Source of the DNA: Entoloma clypeatum
Taxonomy: Eukaryota; Basidiomycota; Agaricomycetes; Agaricales; Entolomataceae
DNA: 64,000 nt
Assembly: GCA_963565915.1 (NCBI GenBank)
Contig: OY751487.1
Coordinates: 248,001-312,000 of the forward strand
Direction: 5' to 3'
Shown in pieces: positions 9,108-20,409 of the stretch. Position numbers and translations under genes: made by a program. Position 1 is the first letter of the stretch. Every line of letters begins with the position of its first letter. The notes beneath the pieces are model-generated. The model saw nothing but the letters and a program-made list of their open reading frames with translations, did no database searches and was not told where the DNA came from.

Positions 9108-12100
9108 ACTTAGAATCCCGGGTAGGTTTCGTAAGTGGAGTATAAGGCTCTTTAAACTCCATTCGGAGTAGAGTGCGGAATTTTTCAAATTCCTGGCGAC
9201 CAAGTGGCTTGGTAAACATATCAGCCGGATTCTCTGTTCCCGGAACGAACCGTGGTTCGATCAATCCATCTTGAACTCTATCGCGTATAGCAAAATGATG
9301 GATTGCCATATGTTTGGTTCTGCCTTCAGTGACTGGGTTTTGCGCATTGAAAATCGCGCCTTGGTTATCTACATGGAACGGCATTTTGGTAATGTCCTGT
9401 AGTCCAAGCTCTTTGAAGAGATGAGTAACCCATTCGCACTCCCGCGAACATTCACTGGCAGCAACCATTTCCGCCTCAGTGGACGAATGTGCCACTGTCT
9501 TTTGCTTGCGACTTTTCCAAAGAACAAGTCCTCCTGCAAGCTTAAGGAAATATCCCGATTGGGATTTTCTATCAGATGGGTCTGATGCCCAGTCTGAATC
9601 TGTCCATGCTTCAAAAGAAGCCTTGGATCGACCATCATAGACTATAGAATAGTCTTGAGTACCGACAAGATATCTGATAATCCGTAGAGCATATTTCTCA
9701 TGCTCTTTGGAAGGGTTTGCAGACATTTGTGACATTTTTGCAACTGCAAAAGCAATGTCCAGTCTTGTTCCAATGGACAAGTACAACAACGATCCAATGA
9801 TCATTTGGTACCTCGTTTTGAGTGTGGGATCCACCTCCCCCTCATTTGGTGCAGGGTAATAACCCTTTGGGAGTGGAGTGTCAGCAGCCTTTGCATTTTC
9901 TAAGCCAAAGCGCTTAATGATCTTCTTTAGGTATTCTGACTGATCGATTGTTACGATCTGCTTTTCTGAATCTTGTCGTATCCTCATACGCAAGAATTCT
10001 TTAGCAATACCAAGATCACGACTTTCCCATTTATTTTTAAAGTCAGATTTTATCTTGCGAACAAGATCTGGGTTTGATCCCATGAACAGGCCGTCATCAA
10101 CATAGATCAAAGCGATTATCAAATCACCTGATTGTTTGTTGTGGTAAACAAAGACGCCTGAGTCAGTTCTACATCGAGTAAAACCTAGTTTCTCCATTGA
10201 TGCATTGAGCGCGATCCACCACGCTCTCGCAGCCTGTTTTAGGCCATAGAGTGCTTTTAGTAAACGGATGACCTTCTGTTCTTGGCCTTTGACAACAAAG
10301 CCTTCGGGTTGATTCATATAGATTTCTTCATCGAGCTCTCCATAGAGAAAAGCTGATTTGACATCTACTCCTTCAATCACCCATCCTTCAAGCGCAGCTA
10401 CGGCGAAGAGGATCCGGATAGTCTCGAAACGTATCACAGGTGAGAAGATCTCATCAAAATCGATACCCTCGATCTGTGAGAAACCCTTGGCAACGAGTCG
10501 TGCCTTCTTTCGTCCGTCAGTTTTGACGTCGAATACCCATTGATTTCTGATGGTTTTACGACCTTTAGGCAGGTCAACCAACTTAAAGACATTGCGCTTC
10601 CGGAGGGCTTCTAGTTCCTCACGGCATGCTGCTTTCCATTCAAGCTTTTCCTTTTCAGGTAGCTTATTTATGTCCTTCATTTGCCAAGACTTTGGGTCTT
10701 GTGGAATTTCGTCATATGCAGGGATTGCTTTAGATAGCAAGTGCGCAAGCATTTGTGACTGTCCTCCCCCTTCCCTAATATAGAGTAATTCCTCCATATC
10801 TATATCCGGATTCAGATTGGAATTGTTCTGATACATCTGAGGATCAGCGGAGCTAGTTGATGGAACAGCGCCAGATTGCTGGGGTCTGGTCTCCGATCGG
10901 GGATTATAGGCGTATCGCCGTGAATCCTCCTGAACGGTTCTGCTCCAATCACGCTGATTTTGACGCAAGGCCTCAGCCGGGTTGTTCCCGTAAACATTTC
11001 CAGGACGCTGGGGTATAACCCGAGTACGACGAGGACGATCAGTCTGTGGACTATAATCGCCTGGTAAGGTACGATCATCGTTTGGTGCATCTATGCGCAC
11101 ACATTTCCCTGGATTGCAAGTCCGGGGAACCCACTGCTAATTCTCAGCGGTGTCCTGTCTGTTTGTTCCATCAGAAGTCTGACTGGAACCTTCGGGAAGC
11201 TGACCAGTTTGGTCGCTATTTGTATCAGGGAGGTTATGATTGTCATCATGGGTTCCCGGATTAGACGGGTAACGTGAACCGCCAGGACCATGTGCATCAT
11301 TATCTTCCGAATGGAAATCGTCGGTTGGTAAAACAGACGGGCCATCATGTCCATTTGCATCATCGTTTCCCATATCGTCTGATGTTGGATCATGGTATTG
11401 TGTTATCGAAGGTATTTTGTTCATTGTAGAACATTTTGGGAACAGCTGTTCATCAAACATTGCTGTGACACCTATGAAGACTACGTTGTTTGGTATCCGC
11501 ATAAACCGGTAACCTTTAGTTCCAGTTTTAAATCCGATGAAGATCATCAGCTCGGATTTAGCGGTGGTAGTACGAATTTCTTTTGGAAGAAAGACGTAAG
11601 CACCACATCCAAAAACGTGTAGGTTTGACACATCAGGCTTTTCCTTTTTAAGGGACTCATACGGAGTAAGCCATCCATGTCTTTTCAATGGAGTTCGGTT
11701 ATACAAGTGAAGTGCATGTTCTACCGCAAATTGAATCCATATTTCGGGTAGGCAAGCATCATGCAACATAGCAAGTGCTTTATCCATTAAAGTTCTGTTA
11801 AAACGTTCCGCTCGACCGTTTTGTTGTGGCTGGTGCGGCACAGTAACTTCACCCTGGATTCCCATCTCATGCATATCTGCTTGGAAAGGGACAAACTCAC
11901 CGCCGCCATCAAAACGCCAAGTTTTAATTGTCGTATTGAATTGGTTTTTAACCATGGCATTAAAATCACGAAGTGCAGAGTGTGCATCGGATTTTAGTCT
12001 CAATAAAGAGATCCAGGCGTGTGATGTGTAGTCATCAACAAAGCTGATATAATAATTATATTTGCTATAAGTCGCCTTCTTGAATTGCTTTAAATCCGAA

Positions 12101-14289
12101 TGGATTAGCTCAAGAGGTGCTTTAGCGCGTGTCTGAGATGGTGGGAAAGATTTTGAAGGCATCTTTCCAAGAGCGCATCCTTTGCAGGGTCGCTCAGTGG
12201 ACGGTTTGTCCACTCCATTGAAACCTTTGACATGTTTAGAAGCATGTTGTAGTACTTCATGTGAAGGGTGTCCGAATCGCTTGTGCCAGGTGTCATAATC
12301 AACAGATTGTGAGACACTAAGACTAACCAAGTGTATTCGTTCCTTTTTAATGATCGTGGCATTTAGCCAATAAATCGATTCATTTGCCTTATGAGGATAA
12401 CACATAAACAAAGGAAGACCTGAATTGGTCTTTAGCGCGATCGAACCAAATCGTCCGCTAATTTCATTTCCTTGTTTAAGAATCTCGCCTACAGATAAAA
12501 GACGAACGTCTAAATCTGGTATGTAATAAACGGGTGATAGACGAGTTATTTTATTTTGTTCTCGCCCGTTTTTCTTGATGGTGTGATTAATCAACACCGT
12601 TCCTTGTCCAAGGATCTGAATAGTGTGACCTTTCTGTGCAATTTGCACAGATTGACGATCTTTTAATGGGGTATACTCAATGAAATCATTGATATCATAA
12701 GTAAAGTGCAATGATGCACCTGAATCAAGAATCCAGTTGGATTGATTCTGTTTCTTACATTCAGCACAATTCGCATAATGAGAATTTATTTGCGCTATAA
12801 GCGTGTGTACAGCAGGTGATATAAATACATTGGACCGCCGTCCACTCACTCGTCTCCAAAGAGGCTTCTGTGAAGTATTTGTCAACTGCGTTGTACGTGC
12901 TGTCGAATGTGAAACATACCCCATGTCGTCGTTGTTTCCATCACCACGGGAAACTTCATACTCCATATAGTCGTTGACGTATCCTTCATCGTAATAGCCC
13001 CTTATGGTGGGGGCTATGTCTTCTGTCTCCATCTCATCGGCCCAGCTGATTCTACTCGGCGTTTCTTCGAAAACCGGAATGCGGTGATTCCGGGGGTCCA
13101 TTGTCGGAGGCGCTGAGAGCGGCCTTGACGTTGCAGCTTCATTTCGTTGAAGTGCAGGGACCTCGACGAGGCGAGTTAGATTCTGAGCTGTTGGAGGGAC
13201 ACCAATGCTGTTAGCTAGTGTGCGCGCTCCATCCAGGTCCGTGAAAGGGCCTGGGCCAGGAATGTTACCAATCGCAAGTGATTGGTTGTTCCTTATCCTC
13301 CAGTCGGTGGATGATGAGGGGTGCGGAGTGAAGATAGACCCATTTCCGTAAATGACCGTGTTGGGTAAGGTCTGGATTGGAAGCTGCCCATCAGGGGCGC
13401 TATCCATGGCAGAGGAGGCAAAATGCGCCTTCTCTTTACCTTTCCAGGGTCCTTTGCCCTTGGTCTTCCCGGCAGAAGTTCCTCGTCCCTTGCCCTTCCA
13501 GGGCTTGGAGTGCTGATGCGAATGCTGCTGATTAGCAGCCGGTCCTTCCGAAGATCCCTGAGAGGGTCCAGTGCGAGGCTGGTACTTCGGGGGGTTGGGA
13601 CGAGCGCGTTTTACTGCAGAGATTTTGTTCGTGTGAGCGCTTCCTTGGGACTGTGGAGCGTGTGGGTTTTTACGGAAGTATTCCGAGCGTACCTGCTCGA
13701 TTACTTTCCCGATTTCGAGTACAGTGGACTGATTGCCGCCAGGCGCCACATAGTGTACCGCATCAAAGAGGATGCTGTGCACTAGACCATCATAGCCCTG
13801 AGGCAGTCCATTCAGGATCATCATGATCCGGACGAACTTGGGGATATCTATGTGGTTGTGCTCGAGTCGCTGAAATAGGGTCTGCATCTTATCGATGCCA
13901 GATAAAGGATCGGCGGGAGAAAGAGAGGTGCGGAGGAGTTGCTGGAAATCAGCAAAAACGGTGGACGGGCCGACCGTAGACAGTTTAGTGGCGATCAGGT
14001 CCCACATCTCCTTGGAGGTTTTAGCTCCCTTGATGTGATGGACGAGAGAGTCCGAAATGGACATCTGGATTAGGCCCTGGGCCTGATCGTCCTGCTCATG
14101 CCAAGTGTTTAACTTGTCTTGGAAATCTGTCTCTTTAGGATCACCCGGGATTTTCTTATCGCCGGTGACGATCCTCCACACTTTAGCTGCCTTCAGGTAG
14201 GCGCTCATCTTCTCCTGATAGACGGAGAAATTGGTGGTGGTGAGCTTGGGAATGGAGGAAGCGAGGTCGAGTTTTGAGTTTGAAGACAT
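9106..14289 (-). CDS. Copia-A Gag-Pol polyprotein with one in-frame TAG
   Basis: I chose the ATG at 14289 (MSSNSKLDLASS) because it lies 8 nt after a splice acceptor and matches the MSS start in the related Copia-B copies. In order: copia-type Gag (to about residue 300, ending in a GK-rich tail without a CCHC knuckle), protease (WILDSGASLHF, about 520), integrase HHCC (WHKRFGHPS, then CKGCALGKM, about 665-710), DDE core (SFVDDY, RFDGGGEF, QNGRAERFNRT, about 750-825), RT (KARLVAKGF; YVDD near 10100) and RNase H (STEAEM). A TAG at 11137-11139 separates integrase from RT in the same frame; 1050 codons precede it and the downstream frame runs to 9106. Either one nonsense mutation or readthrough would explain it; mutation is likelier. 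Confidence 0.9.
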
Positions 14290-14378
14290 GATGATGCTGC
14301 GAAACATAAATAGAATCAGCATATGAAATATCGAAAAAGCGCATCAGAAAATAAATAGACGAGCTGCCTTGTCGATCA

Positions 14379-15215
14379 TCATTCTTCGTTCTCTGTTTGG
14401 TCTAGTGGTAGCATATGAAATGCCATCACTAGTTCTACCCAATCGTCATGTGCGCCCTGAGTGCTGTGTTGCCCACAGGTGCAAGACCCTCCCTGAACAG
14501 GGAGCATGACTTCATTCGCTCTGTTCGCCGCCTCAATTAAGGGGTCATTATCCGGCAACCGAATTTGTCGGGCCGGAGGCGAAAGAGGAGGTGCCCCGTG
14601 TGCTTCAGGGATGGTCCCATCATCAACATACACGGGCGGAGGATCCGTGGGATCTCCATCTTGGGTAGGTACCGCAACAGGTACCTCAGTACGGCGATTA
14701 CGCCGTCTGCGGTTTAGAACTCGAGTCCTGGCTGATCCTGCATCACACGTAGTACACGAGTAGTCAAAGGTGGTGTTGTCTATGCAATGCCTTGGGCAAT
14801 GCTGACTGTCAACAACAAGCTGTCGACACACCCCGCATCGTGCAACGATGCGTCCATTGTCATCAAGACCTGAAGGGACTGAGCCCTGTGCCGTTGGCAC
14901 CATATGGACTTGCTCTCGTGATACGATCATTGTAATAGGGATTCTCTCAAGCAATCAATCAAGAATGGCCCATTGAAAGGTACATTCAATATCTCGAATG
15001 CTGCGAGGTTCACCGTCGAGGGAACCGTCGAGCTCGATGTACTCGATGCTGAGGAAACCAGTCTCCAGGGTAGCATACAAAGCGGATGCTGCCAATAGTA
15101 GCGCAAAAGCTAGGATGCTTAGAGCATGCGGCGCTAGGGCCGGGGCCCATAACCTAATGATGTATCCGATGTAGGCAGCCCAAAGGGCGCTCAAGACGTA
15201 GCGGTACGAAGGCAT
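14379..15215 (-). CDS. Copia-A leader reading frame starting in the LTR
   Basis: The ATG at 15215 lies in the LTR and seems to be the first AUG after the TATA box. The frame crosses the LTR end and the primer-binding site, runs 86 codons to a TGA (14955-14957), then stays open in the same frame for another 191 codons to 14379. The first part is strongly hydrophobic, with likely membrane segments around WAAYIGYIIRLWAPA and LSILAFALLLAASALY. The second part has a cysteine cluster (CGVC, CPRHC, SCTTC) resembling a zinc-binding fold, then a basic patch (RRRRNRR) and a Pro-rich tail. I recognise no family. It lies inside the predicted leader intron, so unspliced RNA could encode it. It might also be chance coding, but the start region is preserved in the divergent solo LTR at 37304. 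Confidence 0.45.
15142..15154 (-). other. Copia-A primer-binding site (iMet half-tRNA type)
   Basis: The minus strand reads GGTTATGGGCCCC directly after the LTR. It matches the Drosophila copia type of site, which pairs with the anticodon half of initiator tRNA-Met instead of the tRNA 3' end. Confidence 0.75.
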
Positions 15216-15496
15216 ATGGAAGCTAGACTAACCTGGTTAAGAGACGTTAGTGGAATGAAGAAGCTAACTAGCTACAACGTCTCAGAGAACTGGGGTGTTC
15301 AAGAGTTAGGATTTTCCGTACTAAATACATGGGTATTTATACTAATCCAATATGCGCACGGACCATTGTACAAACAATACATAAACAAGTCATGCGTCCG
15401 TGGTTGTACCATAAACTCACATATATGGTAATAGTGACTTATAGTCACTTCCTGTGACAAGCACATGGTGCGACATATCTGGCGATATGTTCAACA
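15155..15496 (-). repeat. Copia-A 5' LTR
   Basis: It has the same ends as the 3' LTR. TATAAATAC (minus strand, 15333-15341) is the likely core promoter. I noted two differences from the 3' LTR, both transitions. Confidence 0.93.
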
Positions 15497-15842
15497 CAAT
15501 ATTATTGTAATACTACTGACCATAGATAAGCTGTTTATGAGCTGTTGTCGAGGTGTTATAATATTGTAGCATGCTCGTGAGTGTCATATTGCTAAATCAG
15601 AACTTCCCTGATTTGCTGATGTGATGCTATTAGATGAAATATCTATAGGAGGTTCGAATCCTGCCTTGGTTGGATGAGTATTGTCACTGTAGGTCCTTTT
15701 TCTTTTTCATAGGGGTTTTGTATTCTGGTTTTTGGAAATTGCGCTGCAGGACTGATGCGAGATTCAGGATCAGCAGAGTTTTTTTTTTTTCCGATTACCG
15801 CAGTGCTCATCCTGTTCTTATGAGTCAACTTGCATAGTCATA

Positions 15843-15930
15843 CATGAAATGGCATCGCGGCTGAGTCTGAGTACGCGGAGACCTTCTAATATGATCAGGA
15901 GATTGCAGGTTCGATATCGACTAAGATTGA
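15843..15930 (+). pseudogene. Degenerate tRNA-Arg-like relic
   Basis: It shares TGAAATGGCATCGCG (D-arm) and ATCAGGAGATTGCAGGTTCG (anticodon 3' side to T-arm) with the tRNA-Arg at 33925. The anticodon region is rearranged and neither the T-stem nor the acceptor stem pairs. It lies 20 bp beyond the 3' end of C2 gene A, just as the intact tRNA lies beside C2 gene B. Confidence 0.5.
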
Positions 15931-15951
15931 GAGAGGTAAACACTACACTCC

Positions 15952-17489
15952 TCAAGCAACCGCTGCACTGGCAGCCCCTGTGTCTTCCTTCCTCACACCC
16001 CTCCACTTCACAGCGTACTCCCGGCACGCCTCCCGACTCCTTATCAAATCCTCATCCTCCCGATCAAACGCAAACACCCTAAACCCTGGAAAGTTATACT
16101 CCAACAACTCCTTCAAGTTCCCTAACAGCCCCTTATCCGGCGCATACGTCCCGGAATTGTTGTCGATCACCATCTCCCACTCGACATCCTCATCTAAGGT
16201 CTCCTCCCTAAAGTTTTCCCAACCCCCTTTGGGACGCGGATGGAACTCGCCGCTGTACCGCACGGTCGTGGCGCAGTTGCTGTGCAGCGCGTGTTTTGAT
16301 GCAAAGTCGACGAAGAAGGCGGCGCCGGTCTCGGAGAAGCGGAAGGAATCGTCTTCTGAGGAGATGATATAGGTGTACACCGTCGGTTTGACGCGGTGGG
16401 AAAAGTTGTCTGCCGGCCCCCCCTCGTCCCCACCACCAGAGCCTTGGGACGACGAGGTCGACCTCCTCGTATTGAGCGACTCGTTCTCCACCTTCCCCTT
16501 CATAATCTTTATCACGTCCTCTGCGCTCTCCACGACGCCCGCCCCGTTTCTCGCCGTCCGTGCGTACAGCAGACTGTGCCCCGCCTGGATCCCCGACCTT
16601 ACCGCCAATGCCGCGGGGCCGGGGCCGAAGATGCTCTGCGCGGCTTTGTACGACTCGTTCCAGTGCTGGTGGTGCGGCCCGAAGAAGAGGGGGACGCCAC
16701 GGAGGAAGAGCTTCCAGGTGGAGTAGAGGCGGGCGTCGTTGAGGTGGGTAAGCCGGCCGACAGAGGGGGAGAAGTGGCAGGTGTAGCGGATGGGGCCATC
16801 GAAGAGGTAGGTCGGGGGGGCGTCTGATTCTGTGCCGGTGTCAGGGGAGTGGGTGGATGTTATCTGTGGAATCGGTGTTGGTTGAGTAATGATATGAAAT
16901 GGGATGCTGTGGTACGCACTTTGAGCCAGAACGTGCCTCTCGCTTTGGGAAGGATGGGGTGGGTTATTTCGACTTCTTTCGCGCCGGGTGCGATGCTGGT
17001 TTTGAATTTGCCGATGTAGTCGTCATGGGGTTGCCCTTCGTCTTTGTCGAGGAGGTCTACGGCAAGTTCAGCGTTGGACGGGACGTTCTTAATGCGCCAG
17101 AGCTCGTTCCAGATGGGTGAGAGGGTGTGTGATTTGACATTAGATCTGCACAAGAGATATATAAAGCGGATGTAGGAGAAACGGAAAGTGGTGGAGAACG
17201 AACACGAAAGAGATTTTGTTGTCGATTTTGGCTACAAAGTACGGATCGCAGGAGCCAACGACGTCGAGTCTGGGTAGATCCGATGCCCCGATGAACTTTT
17301 GATCATAATTATATTTGGTGCAATAGTGTCGTAAGTTGAAAGGGTTCTGACCTGAATTTCAAGGTCGACGAGGGAGATGTGGAAACCGTCGAGTTTGTGA
17401 GTCACAGCTTCGCGTGCCTTCGATGTTGATTCTTGGACAGCTTCGACTAACCGTGAAATGCTGAGTGGGTTTCTACGGCCTCCGGGCAT
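15952..17489 (-). CDS. C2-domain protein A (455 aa, four exons)
   Basis: Exons are 17352-17489, 17204-17295, 16920-17145 and 15952-16863, joined in frame by introns of 56, 58 and 56 nt. The N-terminus starts MPGGRRNPLSISRL. A C2 domain follows (LEIQ/FIGASDLPRLDVVGSCDP, SPIWNELWRIKNVP, LLDKDEGQPHDDYIGKF), then a long conserved fungal region (SFRFSETGAAFFVDFASKH, YSGEFHPRPKGGW, DNNSGTYAPDKGLL). C2 domains commonly bind membranes or phospholipids; the function of the C-terminal part is unknown to me. C2 gene B (34115-35752) has the same exon plan, including identical middle exons of 92 and 226 nt. Confidence 0.88.
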
Positions 17490-18005
17490 GGGATTTAGTA
17501 TGAAAGCTGCGGGAGAGGAGGTGAACAGTCCATTTGGCTTTATGTATCGCCACGGGAAGTAGCAACCAAATTTGGTTAACCAACCCTGCATGTGAACTGT
17601 TCATACAATCGTCTTTGACGAATTTCTTTTGAAACCCCTGCTGGATGGTTCAGCATCTTGGAAGTTTTGACTAAAGCTATATTCACTTTCTCCAGAGCAT
17701 GTACTCGATCGAACAACCGCAACTACGTCAACACCGCGCTCCAACGCAACGCGGAACGACCATAACTAACATCTGTATCACATCCATTCATGTTTATGGC
17801 AGTGCATGGCCGATCAGTCATCCTGGAATGGGTCCAAGCACATTTCCTCAGAGCCACTCTGGACATTCCATTGTTCCCGATTTCCGTTTCTCTTTGGCGG
17901 GCCAATTGGGCCCTCTGTGTCCAGTCGATCAACGTTTAAAAGCAAACCCCGTTCAACCACCTTTAATTCCGAGCTCACTCCTCGACGTGTCACCACCCTT
18001 CAGCC

Positions 18006-20010
18006 ATGCCTAGTTCCATCCCAAACATCATAAGTGTTCATCCATTTCCGAAGACCAAATCGCCCAAAGGAGGAAGTCCAAGGCCCAGAAACGTGGTACG
18101 TCATACCCGAATCAATGCCATATGCTCGACCTGACGCACAGCAGCCAAAGCCTAACCACATGGAAAATTCCAGGGGTCTCGATCCTAAATGCCCAAAGCC
18201 TAACAAGTCGACCCTCTCTGCCTCATCTACATGCCCTGCCACCAAAGCCGCGCGGAAGCCAGTCGGATTTAATGACTTGCCATCGGAACTCGTCGTTCAG
18301 ATCTTCGCGCTCTGCCTTCCGAGGGGCATCGCACGCCCATCCCGTCACCACGCCCCATACCTCCTGACCTCTGTCTGCAGGCTTTGGCGCTCCATAGCTG
18401 TCGATACACCCGATTTTTGGACAGAGCTGTTCATCCGGTGGGATCCTAGCAGCTGTTTGTCGCCGATGGGCCAGAGACGCGGTGGCATTCCCACCTCTAA
18501 TGGCAAACCTAATAAACTGCCGATCACCATTCCCGAGGGCCGCAAGTATGATCTTCCCCTTACTCGCGTCAAGGTTAACGCGCCGTCCCCTTCCAAAGCT
18601 GGGAAATCAACACTGCCCCTCACGACAGCTGTGTCCGCCTGGTTGCGTCACGCCAAGAAACGTCCCTTGACATTGGTGTATGACTTCTCGCCTCGATCGC
18701 CGGCACGGACCCAGATCGTATCGCAGGTGTCGTCCAAGATTCTTGATGGTGTCCTGAAGCCATACACGTCCCAATTACGGAACCTGAGTCTCACAATGTC
18801 ACTTGCCTTGTTCCGCCCGTTCTGTGATATCACCAGAACCTCTGTATTCCCTGTCCTGGAACTCGTGCGCCTGAATGTCCGTCCAGAACTTGATAACGGA
18901 TCCCATGACATCTCCGCCTCTTGGGATACCCCGGTCTCCGGCGCCAAGGGCAAGCCGAAATCGATGCCTATCATCTCCTTCAGCAACGCTCCTCGCCTGA
19001 CAGAACTCCTCCTCGAATCTCCCCACCATTCCTTTGGATTCGTGTCGTCCTCCCTCGTCTCCGACGTCCCATTCCGCCAACTCACCGTCCTCTGCATCGT
19101 CGACCCAGGCCTCCACCCCGCCTACGTCTTACCAATACTGTCCAGCTCCCTCCGCCTCTTAAAATGCACATTGACCATCGGCGAGTGGCAAGAGCCTCTG
19201 CCGCCCATGGCGCAGGAGGTGCGGGTGGTGATGCGCAGGCTCGAGATCTTCATCGTCACCTTCGTTTCCGGGAAGCATTCCGGACGCGTGTCGCCCTTCT
19301 TTGAGTGTTTGGCGTTGCCCGCGTTGACCAAGCTCACTGTGAGCGCCCCCGATACCGAAGACGACGAGCTCTTGGATGTCCTCGGCGACATGGTGCTGGA
19401 CTGTGGGGCGCGGATTCGTGTGCTCGGGTTGGTGGATCTGAGGATGCGGGTCGGGCCTCTGGTGGACTTTCTCCGCGTCATGAAAGATGTGGAGATTCTG
19501 GTCTTGGATGTGCCTGTTGATGGCAGGTGTTACGGGCTGCCGGAGGTATTCAGAGCGGTGGCGTATCCGTATCCGATACACAACCCGGATAACGGCGTGG
19601 ATGTCGACGGCGCTTCGGAACGCATCTTTCTCCCCAATTTGGTGGAGATTTACGTCGGCGACAACGTACCCAGCCAGTTTTCGGACAGGGGCAACGGGGA
19701 TCTGGCCCCGTACTTGCGCCAGAGGGGGAAGATAGACGTTGTTGAGACGTTGAAGGATATGGATGTGCTTCATGCTATCGAGACACGTTGCTGGCGGGAC
19801 GAGGATCCGAACTACGCCAGGGTGGCTTCGGGCGATAATGAGGCTGGTATAAGGCTGCGTAAACTCAGACGGGCCACTTGCAAATGGAGGAATGCACCTA
19901 CTGAGTGGTGTAGCAAGGAAGTGCGACGGGCGACGATGGAGCACGCATCCAACATGAGGGGTGTCTACCAGATCGAGCTCTACCTTCCGATTGAGCCAAG
20001 GGCAGCTTGA
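18006..20010 (+). CDS. F-box protein (652 aa)
   Basis: Exon 1 is 18006-18095 (ATG, 30 codons) and exon 2 is 18142-20010; the 46-nt intron has donor GTACGT, branch CTGAC and acceptor CACAG and keeps the frame. The F-box spans FNDLPSELVVQIFALCLP to CRLWRSIAVDTPDFWTEL. The rest is leucine-rich, as in the large F-box families of Agaricomycetes, where F-box proteins act as substrate adaptors of SCF ubiquitin ligases. The substrate is unknown. A truncated copy lies at 37658-38350 on the other strand. Confidence 0.85.
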
Positions 20011-20409
20011 ACACGTTTTGAGGTGACTCAGTGGCGGGGAGTTCGTTGTATCCCAATCTAGGCAGCAAGATGAATGTGATCTAGTACTCTCTCCCTCTCC
20101 GCGCCCGAGTGCTAGCTTTTCCCCAATCTTGGATCCTTTGATCATTTCTATCATTGAAAATTAAGACCCGCGTCCACGCCACTTGAGTGCGAGAGGGCAA
20201 TTACATGAACGTTGTAGGAGTATGTGAACAACCCATATCGTACACCCAATGAAAGTCCAAGTATGTGAATCACGGCGACTACCCATATCCGAAAAATTGA
20301 ATGAAAGTCCATTCCACAAGCAGCTCTACCAAGCCCACTTCCTCCCCCATCCCACACCCCACACGCGCGTGTGCCGCCCTGAACCCCCCCCCCCCAAGTC
20401 CAGGTCAAA
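20011..20409. other. Intergenic
   Basis: 3' flank between the convergent F-box gene and the secreted-peptide gene. It has a C-rich run near 20386 and no gene that I can see. Confidence 0.4.

Larger units (their letters stand above)
14297..15232 (-). other. Predicted leader intron of Copia-A
   Basis: On the minus strand, donor CAG/GTTAGT lies in the LTR about 75 nt after the expected transcription start. The acceptor TTTATGTTTCGCAG, with a TGCTGATTC branch-like site, lies just before the gag ATG. The 936-nt intron would remove the primer-binding site and the whole leader frame from the Gag mRNA. The solo LTR at 37304-37652 keeps a donor (CAG/GTCAGT) at the same place. Inferred, not observed. 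Confidence 0.5.
8757..15496 (-). mobile_element. Copia-A, near-intact Ty1/copia retrotransposon (6740 bp)
   Basis: Two 342-bp LTRs differ at only two positions that I could find. The 5-bp duplication CAATA flanks the element (8752-8756 and 15497-15501). The minus-strand order is LTR, half-tRNA primer-binding site, leader with its own reading frame, gag-PR-INT-RT-RNase H as one frame broken by a single TAG, polypurine tract, LTR. It appears to be a recent insertion. Confidence 0.93.

Noticed and set aside
11137..11145. TAG CAG as a tobamovirus-like readthrough context
   Set aside because: The known context is TAG CAR YYA; here CAG is followed by TGG, so it does not fit.
15640..15690. tRNA T-arm-like GGAGGTTCGAATCCTGCC
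   Set aside because: No D-arm, anticodon arm or pairing acceptor stem upstream, so not a tRNA gene.
19159..20154. 331-codon minus-strand frame opposite the F-box gene
   Set aside because: Shadow of a GC-rich coding strand; the F-box protein frame has recognised motifs and a partial copy elsewhere.
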